Below are positions 43,307 through 52,348 of a stretch of 64,000 nt of DNA, one piece after another. Positions within the stretch are counted from its first letter, which is position 1. Every line of letters begins with the position of its first letter. This DNA comes from Pontibacter sp. E15-1. GTDB taxonomy: Bacteria > Bacteroidota > Bacteroidia > Cytophagales > Hymenobacteraceae. The notes below the pieces were generated by a model that worked only from the letters and a program-made list of their open reading frames with translations, had not been told where the DNA came from and made no database searches. The stretch is taken from positions 60,569 to 124,568 of the forward strand of contig NZ_JAKVIR010000020.1 of the NCBI RefSeq assembly GCF_022601975.1, written 5' to 3'. Position numbers and translations under genes: made by a program.

Positions 43307-44302
43307 TTACGCTCTCGAAAGTTTTCCTTTCAGGTAATCAATATTGTCAATGTCCTCTGGGTTCACGTTGCTCAGCTTTGCCAGATATACCGAAACCCAG
43401 TCGAAGAGGTGGATCAGGTAAAGGGCCTGCTCCAGGAAGGTGGCCCCCTGTGCCTCGATCTCCAACACATCCGGCACCTTACTCTCAAACAGTTTTTTCG
43501 ACAGGCTCATGCGCAGCTGCACACGCGGATGGTCGTAGGCGGTTTTGATGAGCAGCACCGCCAGCTGCTGGTATATGTCTCCCGGGTTCTGCCAGCCCAC
43601 AATCTCGTTGTAGTTCATCTCCGGGAATGTGTTGACATGGCACAGTTGCTTGGCGTTCTCGTTGAGCTGCTGCTGAAAGCGCAGTGCCACCGGCTCCAGT
43701 GCATCGCTAACGTAGAGCACAGGCATTTTGGTATGGAACGCGTTGGCCAGTGCGCTTGCCTGCACCTTGATAATGCCGGCCTGCTCTTCCAGTAAGGCAA
43801 CGCTTTGGCGCAACTCGGTTTTAAATGTGTCATCCAGCAAACCGCTGTAGTGCAGCAGGTAAAGCATCGCCACCAGCGAGTACCCCAGGCATGCCCGCGG
43901 GTGCCTGGGCTCTTGCGGTATGAGTAGATAGGGTATGCCCTCCTCACGGGCAATGCGCAACAGCTCTCCTCCAGCGGTTAAAAAAGCCACTCTGGCCCCG
44001 CTGTTCATCGCCGCCCTGACGCTGTATATAATCTCCTCGGTGTTGCCCGAGAATGAGGAGGCAATGAACAGCGTGCCTGGCCCCACAAAGGCCGGAATCG
44101 TGTAACTTTTGCTCACCACCACCGGCACATGCAGTTTATCGGCAACGTATGCCTGCATCAGATTGCACCCAATGCCCGAGGCTCCCATACCGGCCATCAC
44201 TACATTGTTATATTCTGCACCGGAGAACGTGACCGTTGCTTTTTCCCCGATGTCTATGGCATCGCGCAGCTGTTGTGCAAAATCCTCAACAAGTTGCTTC
44301 AT
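43307..44302 (-). CDS. Bifunctional phosphoglucose/phosphomannose isomerase-like SIS protein
   Basis: The 331 aa protein has two SIS domains. GMGASGIGCNLMQAY and IASSFSGNTEEIIYSVRAAMNSGA are the sugar-phosphate-binding loops of the first. EPRHPRACLGYSLVAMLYL is the PGI/PMI family mark. EMNYNEIVGW near residue 220 holds the base-like Glu. It would supply fructose-6-P/mannose-6-P for gmd-fcl as well as glycolysis (inference). Confidence 0.9.
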   Translation of the reverse strand: MKQLVEDFAQQLRDAIDIGEKATVTFSGAEYNNVVMAGMGASGIGCNLMQAYVADKLHVPVVVSKSYTIPAFVGPGTLFIASSFSGNTEEIIYSVRAAMNSGARVAFLTAGGELLRIAREEGIPYLLIPQEPRHPRACLGYSLVAMLYLLHYSGLLDDTFKTELRQSVALLEEQAGIIKVQASALANAFHTKMPVLYVSDALEPVALRFQQQLNENAKQLCHVNTFPEMNYNEIVGWQNPGDIYQQLAVLLIKTAYDHPRVQLRMSLSKKLFESKVPDVLEIEAQGATFLEQALYLIHLFDWVSVYLAKLSNVNPEDIDNIDYLKGKLSRA

Positions 44303-44370
44303 AAATTCGTCTTTAGCATTTAATGAACAATCAGTTAAATCTCAGACTGGTGCAAATTAAGCTATAATTA

Positions 44371-44733
44371 ATGGCTTCTCAAACAAACGCCCACATCCGA
44401 ACTGGCCAGGCCGGCGAAAATCGCGCGGCGGCTTATCTGCAGGAGCAGGGCTATACCATTTTGCGGCAAAACTACCGGCACAGGCGCGCTGAGGTGGATA
44501 TTATTGCCCAGAAAGAGAACCTGCTGGTTTTTGTGGAAGTGAAAACCAGGGGTACCGATAGGTACGGATATCCGGAGGAGGCAGTTGATTTCCGGAAGGA
44601 GGCGCTGCTGCTAAACGCCGCGGACGCATATATAGAGGAGAGCGGCTGGCAGCATGAGGCCCGGTTCGACATTATCGCGGTTACCCTGACGGTGCCTGCC
44701 ACGGTGCATCACATCGAAGACGCTTTTCACTAA
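44371..44733 (+). CDS. yraN: YraN/UPF0102-family nuclease-fold protein
   Basis: The 120 aa protein has an endonuclease-like fold. GQAGENRAAAYLQEQGYTILRQNYRHRRAEVDIIAQKENLLVFVEVKTR holds the Glu, Asp and ExK residues arranged as in Holliday-junction-resolvase-like nucleases. Its activity is not established. It converges with the next gene, with a 4 bp overlap of stops. Confidence 0.93.
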   Translation: MASQTNAHIRTGQAGENRAAAYLQEQGYTILRQNYRHRRAEVDIIAQKENLLVFVEVKTRGTDRYGYPEEAVDFRKEALLLNAADAYIEESGWQHEARFDIIAVTLTVPATVHHIEDAFH

Positions 44734-45653
44734 CGCTGGGCCTGCGAGCGCTTGTCCAGCTTGTCCTTCTCGTAAATCAGGGTGCCGTGCCGGTCATACT
44801 GTTTCACTAAAACGGGTTCCGCTGGGGCGTCATAGGCTGTTTTGGGGTACTGGTACTCATGGTGGCGGCGACCCCGGAAGTCGTAGTAGTTGACCCAAGT
44901 GCCTATTTTGCGGCCCTTGGCGTACTGCCCGGACCACTGTACCTGCCCGTTCTCATAAAAGCGGTAGTACGTGCCCTGCACCTCGCCGAACTCATACGGG
45001 ATCACCTCCTTTATTTTTTTCGTGTCGCCGTAATAGGTCACCACCGCGTCGCGCACAAAGCCTTTCTCGTAGTGGTGCTTGTCCAGCAGCGTGCCTTCCT
45101 CGTCGGCTCTGTACTTTTCCCAGCGCAGGTGCTTGGTGCCCACGTAAAAGTAGCCTTCCTCCACGGTTTGCCCGTTTATCTTCTTTTCGTAGGGGCCGTG
45201 CAGCACTTTATACCTGTTCTGCTCTTTCACCTCGTCGCTGGTGGTGCGGTACAGCTTGCGCTTTTTGGTGTCGTAGAGGTATTTTATCGGGGCATAGGGG
45301 TTGGGGTCCTGGTAGGCTTCCAGGTAGCTGAAAGTCTCCAGCGTCTCCCGCGAGCCTTTGCCCGACTTGATGAAGCCGCGCTTCACTTTCTGGCCCAGGA
45401 AATATTTTTTGCTGTATTTTTTCTTCTTGCGCTTTTTGCCTTCCTGCAAGTCCTCTTTCTCCAGAGCCTTCCGCTCTTCCACCTCCACGTTGATCGTGTC
45501 GCCGGAGGCAAGCGCGTCGCCTTTCACGCCTTCTTTCAGCCGGGCCTGGCTCAGGAGGTAGTCGCTGTTCCACTTCGGCTGTCCGCACCCGGTCAGCAAC
45601 AGCATGCCCATACCTGCCGCAAAAGAAAAAATCAGAAGAAAAGAATGACGCAT
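44730..45653 (-). CDS. Lipoprotein with MORN/YwqK-type repeats
   Basis: The 307 aa protein has signal peptide lipobox LTGC (Cys23). The middle is Lys-rich (GKKRKKKKYSKKYFLGQKVKRGF). The C-terminal half has repeats of the type ENGQVQWSGQYAKGRKIGTWVNYYDFRG seen in YwqK-like proteins. Databases label relatives as antitoxins, but nothing here supports a toxin-antitoxin role; a surface or envelope function is more likely. Confidence 0.75.
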   Translation of the reverse strand: MRHSFLLIFSFAAGMGMLLLTGCGQPKWNSDYLLSQARLKEGVKGDALASGDTINVEVEERKALEKEDLQEGKKRKKKKYSKKYFLGQKVKRGFIKSGKGSRETLETFSYLEAYQDPNPYAPIKYLYDTKKRKLYRTTSDEVKEQNRYKVLHGPYEKKINGQTVEEGYFYVGTKHLRWEKYRADEEGTLLDKHHYEKGFVRDAVVTYYGDTKKIKEVIPYEFGEVQGTYYRFYENGQVQWSGQYAKGRKIGTWVNYYDFRGRRHHEYQYPKTAYDAPAEPVLVKQYDRHGTLIYEKDKLDKRSQAQR

Positions 45654-45983
45654 TATGTAATTTCGAATAACTGAATTTTGAATGACTGAATAGCTTTTAG
45701 TTGAATTACAAATTTGATAAACAGCAAATCGCAGCGAGCAGACACATCACCATTTAGTAAGCGAGCCGTTTAGCTACTGGCGCAAAGACCAATAATTGAC
45801 GACTAACTGCTAACAGCCAGCTACTAAACGCAAAGATGGATATAATTCATATAAGCACCAATACGCAAACTTTCCCTATAACTTTGCCTGTGGCAGCTTA
45901 GTTTCATCAGCTTACGGGCAAAAGCAAAAAAGGCAGCGCCCTGGGGGCACCGCCTTAAAACTGTAGGTATAATTAATGCTGTT
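45654..45983. other. 330 bp intergenic region upstream of the lipoprotein and downstream of htpG
   Basis: No gene is visible. The right part holds the htpG terminator (45926-45960). The left part has low-complexity TGAATGACTGAAT-type strings, and TTTAGCTACTGGCGCAAAG and AGCTACTAAACGCAAAG (near 45767 and 45821) as partly inverted short words. No firm promoter box was found. Confidence 0.4.
45926..45960 (-). terminator. htpG terminator
   Basis: AAGGC and GCGCCC pair with GGGCAC and GCCTT (one mismatch inside) with an A-run on the left, giving a minus-strand hairpin plus U-run after htpG. Confidence 0.7.
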
Positions 45984-47807
45984 CTATTCTTTCGTCATCA
46001 GCTCGAAGCTGCGCTTCACAAATGTGGTGAGCGCGGCACCGGAGAGCATGTTCTGCGATAGCAGCGCCAAGTCGAATGCCTGACGGGCCACGGCTGTTTT
46101 TGTCTCGCCCTCGGCGTGCAGCACGCGCTGGTTCAGCGGGTGGTTCGCGTTGATGGTCACGTTGTAAGTGTCCGGCATGTCGCCCATGAACATCATACCG
46201 CCACCGCCAGTCTTGCTCATGTCCTTCATGCGGCGCATAAACTCAGGCAGCGTGATCACCACCGGCGCGTCGTCCGGAGCCAGCGGAGCTACCTCCACCA
46301 TCATGTGCTGGTTGTTGATCGCTTTCTCGTACACGCCCTTCAGCTCCTCTTTCTCTGTGTCGTTCAGCACGCTTTCCTTCGTCTCGTCGCGCTCAATCAG
46401 TTTGTCAACCGTCTCAGAGTCCACGCGCTTTAGGGTTACCTTCTCCAGCTTCTGCTCCAGCATACCGATAAAGTGGCTGTCGATCATCGAGTCGAGCTTC
46501 AGCACATCGTAGCTGCGGCTTTGGGCGGCCTCCACAAAAGCGTGCTGCTTGTCGGCGTCTGTGGTATACAGCATCACCAGCTGCTCGCTCTTGTTGGTCT
46601 GGTTGGCCTGCACCAGCGCCTTGTACTCCTCTATAGTATAATACTTGCCTTCAGTGCTCTGCAGCAGCACAAAATCTTTGGCTTTCTCATAGAACTTGTC
46701 GTCCGACAGCATGCCGTACTTCACAAACACGTTGATATCCTCCCAGCTCGCCTCAAACGCGTCACGGTCTTTCTTGAAGATCTCGTTCAGCTTGTCGGCC
46801 ACCTTTTTAGTGATATAGGTGTTGATCTTCTTCACACTGGAGTCGGCCTGCAGAAACGAGCGGCTCACGTTCAGCGGAATGTCAGGCGAATCGATGATAC
46901 CGTGCAGCAGCATCAGGAACTCCGGCACCACGTCCTTCACCTCGTCGGTGATGAACACCTGGCGCGAGTACAGCTGGATCTTGTTGCGCTGGATCTCAAA
47001 GTCGTTCTTGATCTTCGGGAAGTACAGGATACCCGTCAGGTTAAACGGATAGTCCACGTTCAGGTGAATCCAGAACAGCGGCGCCTCCGACATGGGGTAT
47101 AGCTCCTTGTAGAAGTTCTTGTAGTCTTCGTCGGTCAGCTCAGACGGCTGCTTTGTCCAGATCGGGTTTGGGTTGTTGATCACCTCGCCCTCAAACTCTA
47201 CCGGCACCGGCAGAAACTTGCAGTACTTGTTCAGGATAGTGCGGATGCGCTCCGTCTCCAGGAACTCGTCAGAGTCGGCGGCGATGTTCAGGATCACGTT
47301 CGTGCCCTGGTCCTCTTTGTGCGCAGGGATGATGGCGAACTCGGTGCTGCCGTCGCAAGACCAGTGCGCCGACTCCGTGCCCTCGCGGAAGGATTTTGTG
47401 ATGATCTCCACGCGCTCGGCCACCATAAAGGCAGAGTAGAAGCCCAGACCGAACTGACCGATGATCTGGTCTTTGTCGCCGGAGTCTTTGAAACGCTCCA
47501 CAAACTCAGTTGCGCCCGAGAAGGCGATCTGGTTGATGTATTTCTTAATTTCCTCGGCCGTCATACCGATACCGTTGTCGGAGATCGTGATCGTGCGGGC
47601 ATCCTTGTCAACCGCTACCTTTACCTTCAGCTCGCCCAGCTCGCCTTTATACTCTCCGATGGCCGCCAGACGCTTCATTTTCTGCGTGGCGTCCACGGCG
47701 TTACTCACCAACTCACGCAGGAAAATCTCGTGGTCAGAGTATAAAAACTTCTTGATGATGGGGAAAATATTCTCGGTGTGAATCGAAATATTACCTCTTT
47801 CTTCCAT
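45984..47807 (-). CDS. htpG: Hsp90-family chaperone HtpG
   Basis: The 607 aa protein has an N-terminal ATPase (about 1-215): FLRELVSNAVDATQKM (Glu and Asn for ATP/Mg), DNGIGM and GQFGLGFYSAFMVAERV. The middle domain has the catalytic Arg in NVSRSFLQ. The C-terminal dimerisation domain follows, without a charged tail or MEEVD. Length is a little below E. coli HtpG. It helps fold and stabilise client proteins under stress. It is a single-gene unit with its own terminator. Confidence 0.97.
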   Translation of the reverse strand: MEERGNISIHTENIFPIIKKFLYSDHEIFLRELVSNAVDATQKMKRLAAIGEYKGELGELKVKVAVDKDARTITISDNGIGMTAEEIKKYINQIAFSGATEFVERFKDSGDKDQIIGQFGLGFYSAFMVAERVEIITKSFREGTESAHWSCDGSTEFAIIPAHKEDQGTNVILNIAADSDEFLETERIRTILNKYCKFLPVPVEFEGEVINNPNPIWTKQPSELTDEDYKNFYKELYPMSEAPLFWIHLNVDYPFNLTGILYFPKIKNDFEIQRNKIQLYSRQVFITDEVKDVVPEFLMLLHGIIDSPDIPLNVSRSFLQADSSVKKINTYITKKVADKLNEIFKKDRDAFEASWEDINVFVKYGMLSDDKFYEKAKDFVLLQSTEGKYYTIEEYKALVQANQTNKSEQLVMLYTTDADKQHAFVEAAQSRSYDVLKLDSMIDSHFIGMLEQKLEKVTLKRVDSETVDKLIERDETKESVLNDTEKEELKGVYEKAINNQHMMVEVAPLAPDDAPVVITLPEFMRRMKDMSKTGGGGMMFMGDMPDTYNVTINANHPLNQRVLHAEGETKTAVARQAFDLALLSQNMLSGAALTTFVKRSFELMTKE

Positions 47808-48062
47808 GTTTATACTTTATATTTTGAATTTATAGATTTGTCAGACAGGTGTATCTGCCGGAGTGCTTTCAAATCCTGTTCCAGAGAAGCGGCGGCACCC
47901 CGTACTGTGACAGGTTGTCAGCAAATCGACACACAAGCCGGAGCAGTATACATGGATGGTCAGGGAATCGTGCGCGGGCAGAGGCGGCTGGCGCGGGGTA
48001 TAAATGCAACTTCGTGGAATTTATCCTACCTTTACTTTGGTTCTTATAGCGTTCTAAAACAA
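47808..48062. other. Divergent promoter region between htpG and the metal-uptake genes
   Basis: No gene is supported. A + strand TAGATTTG (47833-47840) matches TAnnTTTG but without a good -33 partner. Confidence 0.35.
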
Positions 48063-48386
48063 GTGCCGCGCTTTTCCAGACATATCGCCCTGCTGCTGTT
48101 GCTGCTTTTCTGCAGGGCCATGGTGCCTGATGCCCTTTTGCTGGAGCTGCACCCGCATACCCATACCGTCCATACCGACCAGACCGACACGAAGAAGGCG
48201 CAGGTAGGCCTGAAGCACAGGCACTGCCAGGTGGAGGATGTGTTCGGGAAGCCTTTTCAGGGGAGCGCCACCGCCCCCCTGTTTATACCCCTCACCCATA
48301 CCACGGCCTACATAACGCCATACCTCCGCAACCGGGATACTTCTCTTCCTCCTGTTCATTACCTGCGCGGTCCTCCGCTAGCCTAG
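48063..48386 (+). CDS. Small His-rich exported/membrane protein next to a TonB receptor
   Basis: The product is 107 aa from GTG 48063; the frame is open further left into htpG, but that part looks non-coding. A signal-like helix (HIALLLLLLFCRAMVPDALLLEL) is followed by HPHTHTVHTD, then RHCQVEDVFGKP, and it ends YLRGPPLA. Small proteins with this build (leader, His cluster, HCQ, terminal RGPP) lie upstream of metal-type TonB receptors in Bacteroidota. The His cluster suggests zinc or copper binding. The association is recalled from the family; the metal is inferred. Confidence 0.65.
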   Translation: MPRFSRHIALLLLLLFCRAMVPDALLLELHPHTHTVHTDQTDTKKAQVGLKHRHCQVEDVFGKPFQGSATAPLFIPLTHTTAYITPYLRNRDTSLPPVHYLRGPPLA

Positions 48387-48548
48387 CCATACCTGTCCTT
48401 GCCCCTACTCTCCGGGGCACCTCTTTGTCATCTATTCATCAGGTGATGCGCTGCCGCACCGTGTGTGGAGCAGCTCGCTATTTATCTAGTATCTAAAGCC
48501 AGCCTGCTGCTGTTCGGGCAGCCACGTTGGTTTAGCTAAAGCTATATC

Positions 48549-50939
48549 GTGTATATACCGAAAACACTATCGTATTTCCCCGCACTGCTCCTGCCCTTCC
48601 TGCTGCTGCTGAGTCAGCAGACCAAAGCACAGCTTCTGCCGCCTCCCGGCATTGATAGCGCCAGCCCAGGCCAGGAATGCGGACTCACACTGTCGGGCAA
48701 GGTGCTGGACCATGATTCCCGTGAAACGTTAGCGGGCGCGACAGTCTCTATCCCGGAGCTGCACCAGGGCGCTGTGGCCGATGCGTATGGCAACTACCTC
48801 CTGCAGCACCTTTGCCAGGGCACGTATACCCTGCAGGTGACCTATGTGGGCTACGAGCCGGAGAAATTCACGGTCAGGCTCTCTGGCTCCACGGTCAGGG
48901 ACCTGCCCTTGCACACCTCCCCGCAGACTCTGGGCACGGTTGAGGTTTTGGGCAACCGCCTGCAGGAGCTGGCGCAGTCGTCGCGGGTGCTGGCAGGGCG
49001 GGAGTTGGAGGAAACGCGCGGCCTCTCGCTGGCGGAGTCGCTGAAAAGCATTCCGGGGGTATCCTCGCTCCAGACGGGCCCTACCATCTCCAAACCCGTG
49101 ATACACGGCATGCACAGCAACCGCGTGCTGCTGCTCAACAACGGCGTGCGGCAAGAGGGGCAGCAGTGGGGCTCGGAGCACGCCCCGGAGATAGACCCGT
49201 TTGTGGCCACCGAGATGAAAGTGATCAAGGGCGCCGCTGGCGTGCGCTACGGGGCCGATGCCATTGGCGGCGTGGTGCTCGTGGAGCCGGGGGCGCTGCG
49301 GAAAACCCCGGGCATCGGCGGCGAGGTGAACCTGCTGGTCGGCACCAACAACCGGCAGCTGGCGGCCTCGGCCACGGTGGAGGGAAACTCCAGGGCCATA
49401 CCCCCGCTGAGCTGGCGCCTGCAGGGCACGCTCAAAAAAGCGGGCAATGCCAAAGCCCCGGACTACTACCTCGACAACACCGGCTTTCAGGAGCAGAATT
49501 TCTCGGGGGCGCTGGGGTATAAAAAGGAGCGGTTTGGCGGCGAGCTGTTTTACAGCCAGTTCAACACCAAGCTGGGCATCTTCAGCCCCTCCCACATCGG
49601 CAACCTGACGGACCTGAACTATGCCCTTGAACGCGGCAGGCCCGCCGGGGCGGACACGGTGCGCTTCACTTATACCATCGGGAGGCCTTACCAGGATGTG
49701 CAGCACGATTTGCTGAAGGCGAAGGCCTACCTGAAAACCGGCGAGGCGGGCCGACTGGAGTTTACGTATGGCTGGCAGCGCAACCGCCGCCAGGAGTATG
49801 ACCTGCACAACGTGTCTGCAGGCCGACCTGCCCTGTACCTCAACCTGAACACCCATACCACCGAGGCCGTGTGGGAGCATGCGCCGCTGGGCAACTTCAG
49901 CGGTTCCGTGGGCCTGAGCACCATCTACCAGAACAACACCTATAAGTACAGCGCCTTTTTGCCATACTATACCGGTATAACCGCCGGGGCCTTTGCCACC
50001 GAGAAGTGGCGTAAAGACAGGCTGCAGCTGGAGGCGGGCCTGCGCTACGACTACAAGCACCTGCAGGTAAAGCGCCTTGATGCAAACAACGCACTCCAAA
50101 AACCAACCTTTAACTTCAACAATGTGTCGGGTACGCTGGGAGCGCTGTATGATGTGGGCTATCACCTTACGTTCGGGCTGAGCGCCACCTCGGCCTGGCG
50201 CGCCCCAAGCGTGAACGAGCTCTTCAGCGAGGGGGTGCACCACAGCGCGGCCACGTACGAGGTGGGCGACGCGGGGCTGAGCTCGGAGCAGGCCTATAAC
50301 TTTGAGACCTCCGTGAGTTACTTTGGCAACTCCCGCCTGAACGGACAGCTAAGCCTTTACTACAATGTGATCAACAACTATATCTACCTGTCGCCGCTGC
50401 CCGATCCGGTTTTAACGGTGCGCGGTGCTTTCCCTGCTTTCCAGTACCGGCAGACAGACGCGACGTTCAAAGGCATCGACCTGAGCTGGACGTATAACCT
50501 GCTGCCCAACCTGATCCTCGACTCGAAAACAGCCATCGTGCGCGCCCGGAACGTGTCCACAAATGACTACCTCATCAACATACCCCCTGACAGGCTGGAC
50601 AACGCGTTGCGCTACGAGTTTAGGCAAGCCGACCATGCCGGGTTATTCTCAAATACTTATATTTCAGTGGGTGGCACGTATGTGGGGCAGCAGACGCGCG
50701 TGCCCACCAAAACAGACGAGGACTTTGCCCCGGCACCGGACGCATACTTTTTGCTGCACGCCGAGGCGGGCGCTACCGTGCGGCTGGGCAAACAGCCGGT
50801 GGAGTTTGGCATCACCGGCAGCAACCTGACCAACACGGTGTACCGCGACTACCTGAACCGCTTCCGCTACTTCTCTGACGAGGTGGGCAGGCTGCTCATG
50901 TTCCGCATAAAAGTGCCGCTGGATTTCAGCAAGTCGTAA
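48549..50939 (+). CDS. TonB-dependent receptor with carboxypeptidase-regulatory-like domain, probable metal transport
   Basis: The 796 aa outer-membrane receptor starts at GTG 48549. After the signal peptide (ending TKAQ) comes a CarboxypepD_reg-like domain (LSGKVLDHDSRETLAGATV, about 39-120). A plug follows, with ESLKSIPGVSSLQTGPTISKPVIHGMHSNRVLLLNNGVRQEGQQWG (about 160-210), then a 22-strand-type barrel ending KVPLDFSKS. The plug sequence is of the kind found in zinc/copper-type receptors. It stands between a His-rich small protein and a lipoprotein that accompany it elsewhere. Confidence 0.88.
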   Translation: MYIPKTLSYFPALLLPFLLLLSQQTKAQLLPPPGIDSASPGQECGLTLSGKVLDHDSRETLAGATVSIPELHQGAVADAYGNYLLQHLCQGTYTLQVTYVGYEPEKFTVRLSGSTVRDLPLHTSPQTLGTVEVLGNRLQELAQSSRVLAGRELEETRGLSLAESLKSIPGVSSLQTGPTISKPVIHGMHSNRVLLLNNGVRQEGQQWGSEHAPEIDPFVATEMKVIKGAAGVRYGADAIGGVVLVEPGALRKTPGIGGEVNLLVGTNNRQLAASATVEGNSRAIPPLSWRLQGTLKKAGNAKAPDYYLDNTGFQEQNFSGALGYKKERFGGELFYSQFNTKLGIFSPSHIGNLTDLNYALERGRPAGADTVRFTYTIGRPYQDVQHDLLKAKAYLKTGEAGRLEFTYGWQRNRRQEYDLHNVSAGRPALYLNLNTHTTEAVWEHAPLGNFSGSVGLSTIYQNNTYKYSAFLPYYTGITAGAFATEKWRKDRLQLEAGLRYDYKHLQVKRLDANNALQKPTFNFNNVSGTLGALYDVGYHLTFGLSATSAWRAPSVNELFSEGVHHSAATYEVGDAGLSSEQAYNFETSVSYFGNSRLNGQLSLYYNVINNYIYLSPLPDPVLTVRGAFPAFQYRQTDATFKGIDLSWTYNLLPNLILDSKTAIVRARNVSTNDYLINIPPDRLDNALRYEFRQADHAGLFSNTYISVGGTYVGQQTRVPTKTDEDFAPAPDAYFLLHAEAGATVRLGKQPVEFGITGSNLTNTVYRDYLNRFRYFSDEVGRLLMFRIKVPLDFSKS

Positions 50940-50999
50940 ATTGCATCGTTTTAAGCCAATCCCCGTACTGATGTACCACCTTTATACTTACATTTACAT

Positions 51000-51563
51000 A
51001 TGAAACACCTATTGAAACCCTATTTAGCCGCTTTTATGATGGGATCCCTGCTGTTTGCCAGCACCTCCTGCGGCAGCGATGACCCCAAACCAATTGTGGT
51101 GGAACAGGAACTGATCACGACAGTGAAGCTGAGCCTGGTACCGGAAGGAAAAGGCCAAAACGTGACCGCTACCTTTAGCGACCCGGATGGCGATGGAGGC
51201 AACGCCCCCACAATAGAGACGTTGGTGCTGGCCCCCAACACCACGTATAACATGACCGTAACGCTTTCGGATGACAGCAAATCACCTTCGAAGGACATCA
51301 CGGCAGAAGTACGCACAGAAGGCGATGAGCACGAGCTTTTCTTCACCGCGACGGGTGGCTTGAACATTAGCTCCGTGCAGAAGACGGACTTGGACAAGAA
51401 CAACCGCCCGGTAGGCCTGGAAGCCACCATCGTGACGGGTGCCACCAGCTCGGGCAAGCTGCGCGTTACCCTGAAGCACCAGCCGAACCTGAAAGGCAAC
51501 ACCAGCGACATCTCCAAAGGAGAAACCGATGTGGAGGCAGATTTCCCTGCCGTTATTCAGTAA
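51000..51563 (+). CDS. Lipoprotein accompanying the TonB receptor
   Basis: The 187 aa protein has lipobox FASTSC (Cys24) followed by GSDDPKP. The body has beta-rich segments (EELITTVKLSLVP-like, FSDPDGDGGNAPTIETLVLAPNTTYNMTVTLSDDS) and EGDEHELFF, which resemble a lipoprotein family found right after metal TonB receptors and usually given a vague periplasmic-binding-fold name. It may hand over or bind the ligand at the outer membrane. It is the third gene of the trio, and a terminator follows. Confidence 0.75.
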   Translation: MKHLLKPYLAAFMMGSLLFASTSCGSDDPKPIVVEQELITTVKLSLVPEGKGQNVTATFSDPDGDGGNAPTIETLVLAPNTTYNMTVTLSDDSKSPSKDITAEVRTEGDEHELFFTATGGLNISSVQKTDLDKNNRPVGLEATIVTGATSSGKLRVTLKHQPNLKGNTSDISKGETDVEADFPAVIQ

Positions 51564-51582
51564 CACAGAAGCATCTTAAACA

Positions 51583-51622
51583 GAAAAGGAGACCCAGCTA
51601 AAACTGCGTCTCCTTTTTTTTG
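51583..51622. terminator. Bidirectional terminator after the metal-uptake trio
   Basis: AAAAGGAGAC pairs with GTCTCCTTTT around a 14-base loop, with a long T-run on the right and an A-run on the left. It serves the + strand lipoprotein and the minus-strand YdeI-like gene (ends 51640). Confidence 0.9.
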
Positions 51623-51639
51623 TGCCTATGTATAAAGAA

Positions 51640-52272
51640 CTATACCCGCTCCTTCTGCGCCAGTTGCTCCACCGCTTTGCGGATGCGCCTGGTCCTTGTC
51701 TCCGGCCGCCTGGCTTCCAGCACGGCCACCACATACTCTTTCCGGTGCGTAAACGCGAGCTGGCTGAATGTTTCTGACAGGCCCGCCTCTTCCAGGGCTA
51801 GCTGCATATCGTCGGGTACCGTCACCGTCTTGGTTTTCAGGTCGATGCCGGGCATGTCTACGCCAAAGGTAGAAGTGGTTTTACGGGCAGCGCGATGGAT
51901 AAACCGCAGCGCCGACCATACCTGATTTATCGCCACCTGCCTTACAGGCTCATACCCCAACGCCGCCATGGCACTCCACCCTTTGTCGCGGGTCAGGTCT
52001 GTTTCGATACCCGACGATTTTTTAGGGTAAGCCACCCACAGCATCCCCTCCGGTTTCAACAGCCCGATCACTTTAAGCGCATCCTGCTCCAGTTCCGCGC
52101 CGCTCATCACAAATAAGAGTGCTGCATCGAAAGCACCGGAGGTTGGTGTCTGGTCAGCCTGCGTCACGTTGCCTCCCATGCCCGTCAAAACTGCTGCAAC
52201 TTCTTCAGGGACATTTACAAGCAATAGGGTATGGCTTGGCTTTAGCTGGAGTTTCTTGAGTAGTTCGGGCAT
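51640..52272 (-). CDS. YdeI/OmpD-associated-type protein with N-terminal DUF3052-like part
   Basis: The 210 aa protein has an N-terminal half (about 1-125) resembling the SAM-methyltransferase-like DUF3052 fold without a clear SAM motif (HTLLLVNVPEEV, LLKPEGMLWVAYPKKSSG). The C-terminal part (VDMPGIDLKTKTVTVPDDMQLALEEAG to AFTHRKEYVVAVLEARRPETRTRRIRKAVEQLA) is a YdeI/OmpD-associated domain. Function is unknown. It is GC-rich like the core and marks the chromosomal edge of cassette array B: an attC-like core lies just upstream, but none follows the gene. Confidence 0.75.
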   Translation of the reverse strand: MPELLKKLQLKPSHTLLLVNVPEEVAAVLTGMGGNVTQADQTPTSGAFDAALLFVMSGAELEQDALKVIGLLKPEGMLWVAYPKKSSGIETDLTRDKGWSAMAALGYEPVRQVAINQVWSALRFIHRAARKTTSTFGVDMPGIDLKTKTVTVPDDMQLALEEAGLSETFSQLAFTHRKEYVVAVLEARRPETRTRRIRKAVEQLAQKERV

Positions 52273-52284
52273 GTGTTGGGTAGT

Positions 52285-52348
52285 GTAACGGTCTGGTACA
52301 TGAGGTGCGCGAGGCGCAGCCGAAGCGTGGCTTATGTACTGGGTTACC
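52285..52348 (-). repeat. attC-like site B1
   Basis: A 64 bp imperfect palindrome: GTACAT (about 52296-52301) pairs with ATGTAC (52334-52339), with cores GTAAC on the left and GGTTACC (52342-52348) on the right. The right core on the minus strand (GGTAAC) overlaps the stop codon of the 52344-52994 gene. It shares a GAGGCG(C/T)AGCCGAAG loop with site B3. Confidence 0.75.

Noticed and set aside
44730..45653. Toxin-antitoxin antitoxin (YwqK label)
   Set aside because: The protein is a predicted lipoprotein with repeat motifs and no toxin neighbour; the label is a database habit.
47778..48062. Upstream extension of the small His-rich protein to an ATG inside htpG
   Set aside because: The extension overlaps the htpG start and translates to Cys/Arg-rich sequence with no leader; GTG 48063 directly precedes a good signal-like helix.
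48729..50243. 504-codon antisense frame within the TonB receptor
   Set aside because: Long only because the receptor gene is GC-rich; no recognizable domain, and the receptor's plug and barrel are on the other strand.
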